A stretch of 64,000 nt of DNA from Rhinopomastus cyanomelas (taxonomy: Eukaryota > Chordata > Aves > Bucerotiformes > Rhinopomastidae), in NCBI GenBank assembly GCA_013400115.1, contig VXBP01005623.1, positions 1,076,263 through 1,140,262 on the forward strand, written 5' to 3'. The position numbers and the translations under genes were made by a program. Positions 23,753 through 36,889 of this stretch are shown here, one piece after another (position 1 is the stretch's first letter; each line of letters begins with the position of its first letter). The notes below the pieces were generated by a model. The model searched no databases, had not been told where the DNA came from, and saw nothing but the letters and a program-made list of their open reading frames with translations.

Positions 23753-26700
23753 CTGAAGCTGGCCTCAAACACGAAATGCCCAAGCACTGGGGAGGGCAGT
23801 TCCTCCACAACCCAGCTAAAAGCATCCGTGGCTCCTTTGGCCCAACACCAAAAGACCAAATTCCCCATCACTGCCCCAGGATGGCAGACCCACACTGCAC
23901 TTTAAAAGGCAGCCATATGCTGATATAAGAAAGGCCACCACTAAGTCACAGGCTCAGAAAAAAACAATCCCAAATAGGTATTTTCAACCTCAGTGACTGG
24001 TTGTAACCAACTCATGGTCTCAAGGCTATGGCCATAAAAAATGGGGGTATGTCGGGCTGGGGGTTTGTTTGTTTTAGAGGACAGATTAGCAGTGACATTG
24101 CTGATATTCTCATTTATGGCTTCTGTAGGCTCCAGAGACCAGATCTACTCTCCTTCCGACACATTTTCTGTGTTGGAGGCTCCGGTGCTACCACCATAAC
24201 CTCCCTGAGCGAACTGAGGTTGTTACTGCATCTCCCTGCTGCAGCGCCCTGCGCACGTGAGACCTGCCAGCAACAACAGACCACCAGAGAATGTGGCTGG
24301 GAATGTTCAGTCTTTTTATTTGTGTTTTACAGTCTCTGCATGACTTTTAAAGTAAAAAAAAAAGAATTCTTGGTTAACTGAGGAAAGATTTGTTTGGCAG
24401 CACTTGAGCCATCATGCTGGAGTGTTTGACTATAGCCGTGGTGACACAATTGGCCCATGTGTGCAAGGAAGTGACAACATCAGCTAAGTCTGTCCCACCA
24501 CTGACCCTACCAACAAGTCTGACAATTTTGGAGACTATAATTATTCGATCATCTTTGTCAGATGCTTTCACTGACTCATGGGTTATAGACTATGAGGTAG
24601 TGTCTCTGTGTTCTGGATCAAATTAGCCATTGGGGTGGCTGAGCCAGATGGTTAGCAGAAGCATCTGCTGGATTCTGGTGGTTCATCTCTGTGAATCCCA
24701 CCCTGCTCATCATCGTACTTGTGTTCCTTTCCTTCAAGGATGTTTCTGAAGAGGGGTCTCTTGTGGCCAGGCAAGCAGCAGTTGTACCAAAATCCTTCTG
24801 GCTTGGGCAGAATGGGGAGCTTTGGAGCTACGTTCTGCCTTTCACACCAGGATGTTGAACTCACTGAGTCAAACAGCAAAAAATATTTCATCAGCCTTAC
24901 AGAAAGTTCTTGTCACCACTTCAGGGGGAGCACTGGTTTGGTGAGAAACCAAAGAGAACTGGGGAGATTTCTGAGGGAGAATAAGAACTGAGGGGCAGAA
25001 AGAAGCAGATGTATAGGAGAAAACCAAGTAAGCAAGGTTGGGTTTCTGTGCCACACGTGCAGGGACCTCACCCAGAATTATACATGGCCTTTGTTCTCGA
25101 TGGCAACTGAGCCAATGTCCATTCCAATACAAGCCTGTGTCAGGTAAGATACTGGTTTTCTGCAGAATTGTGCAGGGGCTCCCAGGAGAGAGTCTCCAGA
25201 GTGGCCTCGAGCTACTTGGGATAAAGTTTGCTTTTTTCCATTCCTGGCATCACCTCTGCTTTGAATACCTAGGGATGTTTCTAGTTGCCTGCTGGCAAAA
25301 CAGCATTGGAAAGAAATTTGTTAAATTAGCACTTCTTGCCGCCAGAAAACTTTCTGACTGCAAGGTGGAAATGTGAGAAACCTCCCACTCTGCACACGGG
25401 ACCAGCACATGAGGCTGCCACGCTCTGCTGGAAAAACGGGCTGTAATTTTAAACAGAAATCACAGAATTCTGACAAAGCCCGTAGGAGAGTCCTGGAACT
25501 TTTAACCAAAATATTATTATATTTCTAAGCTGCCGGACTTTTACTGTTCGCTTGCACTATCCTTCTTGTAAAGGCCATATCTTTGATAGCCAACCACAAC
25601 TCCCCTGGACTGGGATGAGATGGTCAGCAGTGCTCAGTGTGAAGGACAGGGTCTGTACAGAAAAGGGTATTTAGATGTTTTGAGGGGTGGGTTCTCCATC
25701 TTCCAAACAGAATTTTGCACCCACAGTTTTACCTTGGTTTTCTTTTGGCAAATTTCTGGCAGGTGCAAACCTTACCCAGGCAAACAAAGACCTCATTTAA
25801 AATTACAAATTAAATTCTTGGATATAAATCATGAGGTTACCTGTACCACCCTTTTTATTATCAGCAATGTACCTTCCTTTATGCTCATTGTCCAAGGTCT
25901 CAGCACAGCAGGCACAGTCCTCGTTGTGTCCTGGAGGCTGTACTTAAGGGACAATTGCAGCTCTGGACTCGCTCTGTAGCACACCTGGTGCAGCAAACCC
26001 AGAGATCCAGATTTATAACTTCCTGAGCTCCATGAGCCTTGAATCAGGTTCTCTCTGAAGTTCATCAGAGAGGCGATCAACAAAACCTACAGTAACCAAA
26101 ACACTGCTTGGCAGGCTGAGCAAGTAACATAGTCACCTCGTTTCATCAGCGCAGACTCAGTGTAGTCATCTAAACAGGGAGTCTGTGAACCATGGGCTTG
26201 GAAGCAAATTCCTCCAGTCAATGGAAAGACATTCATTAAACAAAATGGCTTTGTATCAAGCTTTTACTGGGTAGAGCTCTAAAACATTTCCTCCAGAAGT
26301 TCTGCAGGCTATTTTAGTCTATCCAAACTCTAGGGAAGGATAGAAAACAGAACCAGACCAGCAGAAGATCCATAAATATGGGCAACTGAAATCCAGCATC
26401 ATTGGAAAACTCTTTGGTCTATAGCTGGGGCATGACCAGAATGCTGACTGGAGCTTGAAGACTGCTCTCCAGTGGCTGTTCAGCCGTACTGATTTCAGAG
26501 CTCTGTATGAACCTTCTCCAGGGTTCGCAGTGTATCCTAAAAGCAACAAAAGTTGAAGCCTAAGTGGGATATCAGTAAAACAGAGAATTATAGCTAGAGG
26601 TCTAAAAAGATTTAAAGGATGAACCATAAGCGATTTGTGTCAAAAGGAGAATTTTTTTTTCTTTTTAAGAAGAAGCCAAAGATGTTGTTGTTTGTACTTG

Positions 26701-28437
26701 TGCGTCTGGATAGCAGCACATATAATTTATTTTTAGTTAATTTATGAAATAACATCTAAGACGTAAAGCATTCGAATCAACTCACTCAGTCTGTTGGCTT
26801 TGAATCTCATTTTTACACCAGCCACATCCTTCGTTTCAGCCAGAGTAGCAGTGGTTTCTGTTGTGTTAATTATTTTAGCCTTTAAATGGTGGTTTGGAAA
26901 ACATCCCACATCTGAGGTATTTGTGCAAATTAGGGGATTAATATCAAGACCTGGGTTTTTTTTTTTTCAATAAATTGAAACCTTAAAAAGAGTGTGCACG
27001 TGTGACAGAGCTGATGGGCTGCTGTGTGTTTGTGTCATTCCTCTCTCCCCTCTCTTCTCCCCAGCGAAATACAGATCTTGATGTGAGTCCCATCAGAGGA
27101 GTGACAGGTGACATTCTCACTTGGCTGTAGGATCACATCCTTCAACCCCAAACCTAGCGCTCAGACACTAAAAAAGAACCTGTACATACCAACATGTGCA
27201 GTCGATCACATAAACTAGAATAATAATTTTCTGACTCTTTATTATTCAAATAAAGATCTCTTGGCTTGCTGAAAGCCAAAACACAAACCAGGCATCAGTA
27301 AAGTTACTGAGCTCCGACAGGGCAACTGTGTAAAATTTAATGGCCTGTGACTTACAGGTTACACTGCAGGATCTAGTCCCTTCTGGCCTCCTGTTCTACA
27401 AACCTACATGGGATTTAAGCCCAGCTTATATTGTTTTAATTAGAGAATTGGTGAGACTGGAGGGGCCTATCTAGCTTCAGCCGCGTGTAGGTGTGGCTGG
27501 CTGGCTTCGCATTGTGTTTGGCTTCATCTTGGAGGTGACTGGATATCCAATTCAAACACAAATTGGCCCAGAATTAGTTTCCACTTCCTTTTGCTGAAAA
27601 AAAATAATAGAAGTGGCGATTCAGCTTGCGAAACTCCTGACACTGTGGGCACTTTCTGCAAGGTTCTTTGCTAACCAAAGAGCACAGAACCTAAGGAGCG
27701 TGAAAGATGTGTCCAGAAACTCTTCAGGATATTAATCTGACTCAATACCTCCAGTCAAGCAAGTTAATTATTTCCAAGTAACTTTTGCCAGACATCTCTG
27801 CAATTGCGTAATTGCTCCTATACTGACTCAGGAGTGAGAGCTGAGAGGCAAGAAGATCCCCACAGAGAAGAACATGAAACTAGATCAAAGTAGGTAGTGA
27901 AATACACAGTGTGATTTCCAAATGGAGCTCTCAGGTCAAATTGACAGAGCAGAGACCTTGGCAATAATGAGCTTAGTTTTCTAAGCAGATACCACAATTT
28001 ACTTTCTAACCTGGGTCTTGTTGATCCTTGAAATCTCCTTTCAAATGACTTTGCTCAAAGACTGAGAAGGTCTTACTGTGTGACAATCATTCAGCATCTA
28101 AGCTGGCTGTAAGGCAAATTTTGCTTGTTACAAAGCCTGCTCAGAAGTTAATGGGATACTTTTAGTATGGGACAGTCTGTTCAGGACAGTTTGACTTGTT
28201 TACCAATAAGTGAGTGAAGAAAGTGTTTGAGGACTTGTTATCCACTGCTTCTACCAATACACGTTCTCTACAGAATACTTGGTCTGAAAACGTCCACGTT
28301 AAAACTACTACTAGCATAGAGTATTGAGGGTGCCATAAGCAGTGCCTAACGCTTCCTTCAGTGTGAACTTTATTCTAACCTCTGTGTGACATCAAATTTT
28401 AAAATCTCCCCTGGAATTATCAGGACTCTCCTTAGGA
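23753..28437. other. Intergenic stretch, repeat-poor
   Basis: About 4.7 kb of unique DNA, the longest repeat-poor stretch in the window. Its second half (about 26640-28380) is AT-rich with several TAATTA/TTAATTAT-type homeodomain words (for example around 26868 and 27437) and few ORFs. No exon is supported. If there is a conserved distal regulatory element here, this is a likely place. Confidence 0.5.
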
Positions 28438-28614
28438 ATCATAGAATCACAGAACGGTTTGTGTTGGAAGGGTCCTTAAAGACCACCCTGTCTCAACTCC
28501 CCTGCCATGGGCGGGGACACCGCTCTTCAGACCAAGTTGCCCAGAGCCCATCCAACCTGGCCTTGAACACTTCCAGGGATGGGGAATCCACAACCTCCCT
28601 GGGCAACCTGTTGA
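28438..28614 (-). mobile_element. CR1 LINE 3' fragment (class D)
   Basis: Antisense tail atcatagaatcacagaacgg, tgttggaagggtccttaaag, ccatgggcggggacaccgct, aagttgcccagagcccatcc, ending in cctccctgggcaacctgttg. Confidence 0.9.
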
Positions 28615-29354
28615 ATGAAGCCTGGGATACAAACAGATTATCTCACGTTTATTCTTTGGGGTTTTTTTCCAGGTGGAAAAAAAGAACAATTGGAAAGCAG
28701 ACCTGCCAGAGACATAAATCAGCTCCAATTTTAGCATTAAGAGCCTGCTAAATCATTCAATACTCTGAGTATTACTATAAATTCATGGAGGAGAGAAGAT
28801 GGAAGCCATGACATAGCAAAGCTAGCACTTTGGAAGCTTAGAAGTTTCTACTACTTATGACAGTAGACTGGATCTGTGTTGCATCCTGGCTGCTGCCCAC
28901 AAATTGTGAATTAGCTGGGTGTAAACCTGGCTGCAAGCCAGTCCTTTCTCTCCTTCACTTCTAACATTGAATAGCAGTAAGTAGGAAACATCCTTCTATT
29001 CCCTAATTTTCATCTCCATCCTATTTTACCTTTTTTGTGCTCCTCCTATGCAAGAAACTGATGCATCTCCACGCCTACGTGCTTCCTCCTGTTTAATGAG
29101 TGAGGAATCTACCCTGTGCTTCAGCCTGCCCATTACTGAGCTGGATACCCATATTTTCAATTTGTCTTTGCAGTGACTACAAAAGACTGTTCTTTGTGAG
29201 AAAATCTGTCCTAACAGTTCTGCTTTTATTGTTCATTAAATCCATCTTCTTTGCCTAAGGCAGGCACATAGTTCCTGCCAGGAAAACCTCCCCTGGCTTT
29301 AAGGGATTTGCATCCTGTTTTGTGCTCTGTTCTTCAGTGCTACCTTAGTGCTGT

Positions 29355-29530
29355 CAGGAGTTTCTCCTAATCTCCAACCTGAATGTTCCTTTCTGCTGTT
29401 TAAGCTCAGTGCTTCCCAACGTAATCTTAATGGACAGAGAGAAGAGATTATTCCCTTCCTCATGGCAGAAGCCTGTTATTTCCTCAGACTCTTCATGTTC
29501 CCTCCCAGCCTTCTTTCCTTTGACTGATTC
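29355..29530 (-). mobile_element. Ancient CR1-like LINE fragment
   Basis: aggagtttctcctaatctcc, aacctgaatgttcctttctg, then gagaagagattattcccttc and ttcatgttccctcccagcct follow the order of an antisense CR1 ORF2 C-terminus but are much more diverged than the other copies. No tail is visible. Confidence 0.5.
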
Positions 29531-29593
29531 TTGAGGATTCTCACTGGAGATAGTTCAGGGTCCAAGAACCAGTGTGAATCACATTATACTAAC

Positions 29594-29895
29594 ATAGAAT
29601 CACAGCATGGTTTGGGTTGGAAGAGACATTAAAGATCATCCAGCTCCTACCCCTGACGTGGGCAGCAACACTTTTCGCCAGACCAGATTGCCCAGAGCCC
29701 CATCCAACCTGGTCCTGAACACTTCCAGGGAGGAGATATCCCTGGAGCCTCCATGGGCAACCTGTTCCAGTGCCCTGCACAAGTCCAGGTAGATGACATC
29801 AGGTGGTCTGCCCTTATCCAGCAATGCTGTTTCCCTGCTGTAGAAGACCTTAGTGAAGCCATGTTGGCTGTCACCAGTCCATGTGCCTTAGCTTA
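29594..29895 (-). mobile_element. CR1 LINE with large internal deletion (class D tail joined to RT)
   Basis: Antisense tail catagaatcacagcatggtt and tgcccagagccccatccaac up to catgggcaacctgttccagt, then an abrupt join near 29775 to the reverse transcriptase section (caagtccaggtagatgacat, agtgaagccatgttggctgt). On the minus strand the latter encodes the D-V-I-Y-L-D-L RT motif. More than 1 kb of intervening ORF2 seems to be missing, or two fragments lie side by side. Confidence 0.82.
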
Positions 29896-29896
29896 G

Positions 29897-30761
29897 TGTT
29901 GTGGTTTGAGCCAAGTAGGGGTCTGGTAAATGGGGACAGAAGCTGAAATGGTGCCTTTGAGAAGTCTCCAGAAACCAGAGGAAAACTCTCCCCAGCTCCA
30001 GACAGAACCCTCCTGGGCTCAGCCAGTTAGCACCTCTGCAGATTAATGTGTTTGGATGGAGAAATGTGTTTTTGTGAGGGTTGGTTTGGGGTTTTTGTCT
30101 TTTCACTTCGGGGACCTCCCATATTTGTTTGGGAATAGGGGGAGAAGAGAGCAGAGCTGCAGCCCCACCTCTGAAGAGGAAGCAGGAGGGAAGGGCCAGC
30201 ATGCAGCAGCCCTCACTTTGGAATGTGGTGAAATGTAGTGATGGATGGAGATGGTCAGGATCCAAGAGACATCCAGCATGGAGCAGAGCTGGCAGTCTGA
30301 AGGCACCCAAGTTCTTAACGAGAAGCTACTACTTGAGGAACCCTCACAGAAAAACCATTTGGTGGTGCCATGATTGCAGGACCTTTCGAGCCCCGCTATG
30401 GACATAGACAAGACTGAGGGGCTGTCTTGGGTAGGGTAGGGGGCTGTCTCCACATTGCCTCTTGACAAGGCTGTTCAGTGCCTACTGCCTGAGGACATGT
30501 TTACAGAGCTGGGACTTTGGAAAGGGCTCGTGAGCTCCTCCATTTGTTTTTGGACTGTCGCCATTTACTTTGGCTCTTGGGGAATGTAGTCACTAATGGG
30601 GTCTCTTGTTAAAGTGAAAGTGTTTCTCCCAAGTCAATCTCCTCATTCTGTTATCAGCTGCAAACTCATAAGGAGCCAGTTAGGCTCTGCCTGTCTCTCA
30701 TTTCAGTTTATTAGCACTTTGCTAATTAAACCAATTAGTCCTGGACCTGACCAGTGTGTCA
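29897..30761 (+). mobile_element. Possible solitary LTR of an avian endogenous retrovirus
   Basis: Starts TGTTGTGGTTTGAGCC, resembling the first bases of bird ERV LTRs as I remember them, directly after the CR1 at 29594-29895. It could end in ...GTGTGTCA, followed within 20 bp by gacacccaatgtggagcc, which looks like the leader just downstream of an LTR. I cannot find a matching second LTR, target-site duplication or retroviral coding region in the window, so this is a remnant at best. Boundaries are tentative. Confidence 0.3.
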
Positions 30762-31206
30762 AGCAGTGACATTTATGACACCCAATGTGGAGCCTGTGGT
30801 GGTACCCTTACAGCTGCTCAAATGATGAACCATTCCTGCAATATACTGAGCAGAACAAGGAGTAACTTAAACAGCTTTATCAGTGTTGGCACAGGCACCT
30901 CTGGGATCCCCACCATCTGCAGCGTACCCCAAGGTTTCATTACCTGTAAAAAGCTCTATGTAAGGTTAGCGTCCGTTGCTGCAGGCTGCACAGGGATTGC
31001 CATGACCTGAGAGATCCCTGAGGATATGAAAGCTATTAGGCACACTGAAAAACCACTGACCTTTGCTCCTTATCCCATAAACCATCATTAAACATAAACT
31101 GATAGTAGGAGGTGACATAAGACATGTTAGACCACAGTAAGGAAGTAGTTTCTTACTGCATAATACAGTGTGTTAGTAAGAGACACCATTTTCCTAGGTA
31201 TGACTT

Positions 31207-31309
31207 ACAGAATCACAGAACATTAGGGATTGGAAGGGACCTGGAGTGATCATCTAGTCCAATTCCCCTGCCAGAGCAGGATCACCTGGATCAAGTTGCA
31301 CAGGAATAA
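31207..31309 (-). mobile_element. CR1 LINE, 3' tail (class A)
   Basis: About 100 bp: acagaatcacagaacattag, gatcatctagtccaattccc, gatcacctggatcaagttgc, truncated after acaggaata. Confidence 0.9.
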
Positions 31310-31417
31310 CTTAAAGAAAGAAGATAAAAAATGTCTAGTTTCAAAAATTGTGTTGAAAGTGAAAGCTGAAATATGAAAATCAATGGCACTATATGAATTC
31401 TAGGTTATTAGTATCCA

Positions 31418-31660
31418 CACCCTCCCTGGGCACCCAACCCCTGACCACTCTGCCAGGGAAGACATTTTTCCTGATGTCCAATCTAAACCTCCCCAGCACA
31501 ACTTGAGGCCTTTTCCTTTTGTCCTATCGCCAGTGACTTGGGAGAAGAGTCTGACCCCCTCTACACCCTCCTTTCAGGTAGCTGTGAAGAGCAATAAGGT
31601 CTCCCTTTTTTGCAGGCTGAACAACCCAGGTCTTTTAGCCACTAGCCTCACTGAACATCA
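31418..31660 (-). mobile_element. CR1 LINE fragment lacking its 3' tail (class C)
   Basis: cctccctgggcacccaaccc, gatgtccaatctaaacctcc, gtagctgtgaagagcaataa, gcaggctgaacaacccaggt, ending near cctcactgaac. The 3' UTR is missing, which points to a post-insertion deletion. Confidence 0.85.
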
Positions 31661-32186
31661 CACCATTTCCCCCAGACCATTTCTGCAGCTGGCTGGAATT
31701 GTCTGGAATTATTAGCATCCCCAGTAGCAGACATCCTCTGCTCCCACTCCCATGCTGCTGTCACTTGCACACATGCTTTTCAGTCTTGCAGACTTCTTGG
31801 ATCTGTCTTGAATGTTTCTGGTTCCAGGTCTGATCCTTGTCAAAGCCCACTCAGTGCATCTTTTCAGCTCTGACAGGCAACCCCTGATAACTGCTCTCCA
31901 GGTGTAGTTTTCTCTTCATGAATCACCCATTCCAGGCTACTGATCTTTACAGGTCACCTTGACAGATATCTGAGACCAGAATATTTGCACTTTTACTCCA
32001 AAAGCAAGACTTATCTGTAATTTCAAGAAACTGCCAAGAATACTCAGTTCAAAACTAACTGATGAAGCATGAAATGTTTAAAGGAACAAGCTGAAGCACT
32101 TTAACTGCAGCATTGATCTGGTCAAGCTGCTGCTGTTCCAGCCTCAGAGGATCACTGAGGTCTGTGGGTTACTGCTTTACATGGAA

Positions 32187-32517
32187 TTATGTCTACAAAT
32201 ATTTGAGGGGTGGGTGTTGGGAGGGTTTGCTGGGCTATTCTCACTGTCATGTAGTAATAGGACAAGGGGCAATGGTTGGAAGCCGGAACATAGGAGGTTC
32301 CACATCAACCTGAGAAGGAACTTCTTCCCAGTGAGGGTGACAGAGCACTGGAACAGGCTGCCCAGGGAGGTTGTGGAGTCTCCTTCACTGGAGATGTTCA
32401 AGACCCACCTGGATGTGTTCCTGTGTGACTTGTTCTAGGTGATCCTGCTGTGTCAGGGAGATTGGACTAGATGATCTTTCGAGGTCCCTTCCAATCCTTG
32501 ATGATTCTGTGATTCTA
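32187..32517 (+). mobile_element. CR1 LINE 3' fragment (class A)
   Basis: Sense: acaaatatttgaggggtggg, the ORF2 C-terminus with frame 32181-32438 (R-R-F-H-I-N-L-R-R-N-F-F, ending C-D-L-F), ctaggtgatcctgctgtgtc, and a tail with two octamers (gattctgtgattctac). Confidence 0.93.
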
Positions 32518-33237
32518 CATCAATAAGATTTTTTTAAGGTGCTCAGAGCTCGAGGTACTCACTTGATTTTCAAGACTACAACTGATACTGAGAAAGAAAA
32601 CATATAAAAGACCTGTATTCTGTTAAAAATCAAACTTGCCCTGTTTTAGACATGGTCTGAGAGTCTGGTAACTCGTATTTTGTTTCGGTTCTTGGTGCTG
32701 GCATTAGTATCATGAGTAGGCGCCCCTGGTGAAGTAACCTAAACCACCCCCCTCCCTCAAACTGAAAAAACCCAACACGCTAAAAACAGAGCAATTGAAA
32801 CCTCTTCTGACATGGAGTTGTTCAAGGTGATGTTTTATTTCCTTTGTATGGTTTGAATACTGCTGTAATGATTTGCTTTCACTACCTAGATCCTGTAATG
32901 TCATGCCTTCTGAATACAAGTCAGGGTGTGCAAATATCCCTGTGTTCCCTCCCTGCAGTTCCTCACGGAGGGTCAGGCATATTTCTGCCCCTTGCCTTCC
33001 CAGGAAATCTTATAACATGGTTTAATTTTAGATTGAAAGGGACTTGGTCACTGCTACATTTACTGTAAGCAGGAGTTCAGTGGTTAAAGGAAGGACTGTG
33101 CCCTTAGTTTTTCACCAGCTAGCCTTGCAGGGCTCACCCCTGGGGCAGCATCTGAAGATGTAGTAGCAGCTGTGGGTGTGTGCATCACCCCAGTGGGCAT
33201 TGATTGATCAGAGCATGGGTCCATCCTGAAGCTCCAG

Positions 33238-33306
33238 TCAAAAGCAGAGCTGGAGACAAGTCAAAAGCAGAGCTGGAGACAAATCAAAAGCAGAGCTGGA
33301 GACAAG
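33238..33306 (+). repeat. Minisatellite, three 23-bp units
   Basis: Three consecutive copies of a 23-bp unit beginning tcaaaagcagagctggagac. Units 1 and 3 are identical; unit 2 differs at its last base. It lies in unique intergenic DNA. Confidence 0.95.
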
Positions 33307-34321
33307 TTATAACATATATAACTTATAGATCTGAAAGATCTGTCCAGAAGACAAGCTGCCTGCAGCAAAGTTCGTGGGTTTAGCCAGGAGACATCCAGAA
33401 GCAGGACTGAAACCTGACACACACATAGTGCTGCTCAGTCAGCATCTGGGTGCTGGGCCTCAGCATAAATGGCTCTCCTGAACCATGCGCAGAGGGAGGA
33501 GTGGAGGTCCCATATGAGGCCAGTCAGGGCTGTTAAAGTTTGTTGGTGGCCCAGCATGGGCACAGCACACGCAGTGCTGCCGTGCTGTGCAGGAGTGGGA
33601 TGACACCCAAACTCCAACTTGCAGAGGTTTCAGCTGTCACATCATCCCGCTGCAGCTCACAGCTATGTAAACACTGGTACCCAGACCCAGAGCTGTGCCA
33701 AGAGAATGACCACAGTGCAAACCCTGCTGGCTGAGATGTCCTACTTGGCCAAACTAGATTACTCAGCCCCACTTTCCCATTCTCACATAAAGATAGTTTT
33801 CCTTCCCATGCTTCTTCCTTGCTTTCGTTCTGTTACCCCATCTGAAATAGACCCAAATTGCCAAAATTATACCCAGCTCTCCAAACCAACACAAACACAT
33901 TGACCTCCAAAGCTCCCACTTTTCTTCCTCTGTGTAAATGCTGGTGTTTTCTTGCTTTTTCCCCTTTCTGCCTCCTTTCTGATTTCTTGTAAGGGAAGGG
34001 CATTGGCAGGGTGAACAGTAGCTTCACCATCACCTGTGGGAACAGTCATTATCTAGCCTGGCTTAACAAACCCCTAACAAATCGGAGAGTTGGCTTCTGT
34101 TTCCCAAGACATGATGCCAACAGCAACGTACAGACAATCAGCAGTGCTGAAAGAGCTCTCACAGCGCCATGCGACACGGACGACTGTCTCCTCAAGCAGC
34201 AAAACACGAGATTGGTTTGTGCACGTGTTGGGAATCACTCTTTCACAGAAAAGTTCATGTTAAGGCCTGTGAGAGCTCCCGGTTACAGTCAATACTCCCA
34301 CCTACTGGTCTCATCTGAGAG

Positions 34322-34440
34322 TTTTACCTTCTTTCTGCTTTTTAGTTTTCCCCTTCCTTATTTTCTCTTTTTCTTTTCCCTGTTTCTGTTTTTCTCATTC
34401 CCTTTCTGTTTTCTTTCTCCTTTTTCTCTGGTCCCTTTCC
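34322..34440 (+). repeat. Polypyrimidine tract
   Basis: About 120 bp of nearly pure C/T on the plus strand (CTTTTC-type units). It generates the Phe/Leu/Ser-rich middle of the 226-codon open frame at 34011-34691, which I do not accept as a gene. Confidence 0.85.
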
Positions 34441-36889
34441 AGACTGAAGTTCCTGGTTTTTTGTCGAGGGTTCTCAGGACTCACACCAATAGAAATAATG
34501 GTCCCAGCAAAGACACAGCACTGGAAGCTGCATGTCCTTGGGACAATAGATGTGACTTTCCTGACACTTGTGCAATGCCTTACAGATGCCTTGCTGTTGA
34601 TGAGCAAACCCTTCCAGTGATGGGAAGAAGGAAGAGGAGGATGAGGATCAGGAGAAGCCCCCATCCTCAGCAAACTGCCCCTTTTATATGACATTTCTGG
34701 TCTGGGATACTCCTGTGAGCCAGTCTGGGGCAGCTGTCCTGCTTGACTGCAAACTGCTAATGACCTGCAGACCAGGGCTAGCCCATGAGTCTGTCCCAGT
34801 GAAACCAGCACACTTGGGGAACACATTTATTATTGCTGTTCAGGGAGGGTCAGGATCCCCCATGTTTCCTAATTCATAAGAACCATTTACAGCCCTGAGT
34901 ACCAGACCCTGCCTGAGTGAGCGAGACAGAATGCCGACTCTAGCAGTCTGATTTACTGAGTTTGTGACCTTCTGCAGGTAGACACATCTCCTGTAGGTAT
35001 GGGCTATAAAGACTGTGAAGCCCCTGCTGTGTTTCTAGCTTTGAAAACTGTAAGTTTAATTTATGTGTTTTCCGTGAACAGAGAGCATTTGGAATCCTGG
35101 GTTTGGGCTTCTGCACCCTTCCTTCTCCTTTGTCCTTCTTCCTGACTCCATCTTGGCTCCTTCTTCATCCCCATCTTCCTCCACAGCTGTTCTACTGGCT
35201 GCATCACCTTAGCATGCCATGTCCCTGTGGGGTGGACCCACTCTGCAGAACAGAGTATGTGTGTTGTCCTCAGATGGAGGTTGTGGATGAGGCTCTGTCC
35301 AAAGAGTAAGAGGATGAAGATAAGGATGAAGATGATGACCTTTATAAAAGTGAGTTCCCTACAGAAGCAGGTGTTGAAGACTTCACAGGAACTGTCACCC
35401 AACAGCAGATACTGGGACTCAGACCTGGGACCCTGAGACGACAGGTTTGCTGCTCTACCCAACTACATCTCTGTTGGGTGCCAGTTGCTAAACTGTGTGT
35501 TTGAACGACCCTGAGAAATCCAAACTGGCACAAAATAATCCCCAACCAGGACAGGCCCCACAGCAGTGATTTGCTGGAGTTAGCTCAGGACCATGTGTTC
35601 TGCACACTTGCCTGTTCTGAGTGGTGCTGCGTGTCCCAGCTGCAGGACAGTGAGGAATTCTTAGAGAGTAGCTCAGCTCAGCAGGAGCCCGTGTGGACAA
35701 GTAATCCTTACACAAAGAGAGTATCCCCCCCCACTCCTACCTCTGTCCTGTCCTTATTTTTTGCACATGGTGATTGTGTGTTTTCATTTTCTTCACTTCT
35801 GGTCCAAAAGCCAGGAAAAATACCCAGATCCTCCGTACGTGAGGGAAGCAGCGTTTGAACCTCAGAGCTCTCCAGCTATTTTCACTCTTCTTTGTTTCCT
35901 TGTTTTTGTTGCTCTTAGAAGATTACAGCTTGATTTGTAAGCCCCCTCCTGATCACTTCTTTATCCCGTCACGGTGACTACTGTAAGTGGCCCAGCGTCG
36001 CCGTGTTACAGCCGTGCCTGTGGCCTCTAACCGATGAGGCATATGGGGATGAAATGAATCACCCAAATCTGCGCTGCAGCTGGAGCCAGCCCGGAGCCCA
36101 AACCCACAGCTTGCTCTCAGACTGAACCTTTGGATGGTGCCGCTGCTGTCCCAGCCAAGAAGCACATTTCCATCGACCTTAATAGCTGGTTGCACAAAAC
36201 CAGCCATGCTTTGGGTGGTGAACAAGAAAGCAGAGCAGAGGGCTGATGCCTAACAAACTGTTTCATTTAGAAAGCTTAACTGCCTGCGGAAGGTGACTTA
36301 ATCACCTAAAAGCCAGGTTTCCAACATTATTTAAGCATCTAGGTGCACAAAAGGCCATTGACTGGGATTTGCAGAGGTACCTCCCTGTTTCACTCCTCTG
36401 GGATATTCATTCAGCAGGTTTGGGTAGCTCAGTGCTTTTCACAGCCTGACTGGAGTTTTTTCTGGGAAGAGAGCCAGAAGGAGGCCTTCCTATCACCAGT
36501 TTGGTTTGCACCCAGTGCCAAGGCATGGCGGGGCTTCTGCATACCTCCCCTTCTCCTTTACCTCGTGGCTGCCCTAAACACTAGCTTCAGCTTCCCTGGA
36601 ATCGTGAAGATCCATATTTTGACCAGGTCACGCTGTCTGCAGTTCACTGTGTGTGGGCTTGTTTGCTTTGAAATTCATGATGCCCGTTTTCTAGCCTTGT
36701 GAGTGTCCAGGTGGTGCCGCAGGTCACTAACTGCTTCTCCTTGAACTGTGGAAAGTGTCTCCTGCTCTCCATCCCTGTCTTCCGCCTCAAGAGGGTGAAT
36801 GCCCTGAGGATAACTGGATGGTCATTAGAGTCTGAGGCAAAGGAGGCATTAGGTACCTCAGCTTTGTCCTCATCCTTGGTGATGATGTT

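Larger units (their letters stand above)
32518..36889. other. Intergenic stretch with minisatellite and pyrimidine tract
   Basis: Apart from the 23-bp minisatellite (33238-33306) and the pyrimidine tract (34322-34440) I see unique DNA. The 226-codon open frame at 34011-34691 lacks any recognisable domain. Confidence 0.55.

Noticed and set aside
30756..31010. 84-codon ORF just past the possible LTR as a retroviral gag start
   Set aside because: No gag-like motif, and the frame ends quickly; composition is consistent with non-coding DNA.
34011..34691. 226-codon plus-strand ORF
   Set aside because: Its middle is the pyrimidine tract (Phe/Leu/Ser runs), it has no recognisable domain, and no promoter or splice context supports it.
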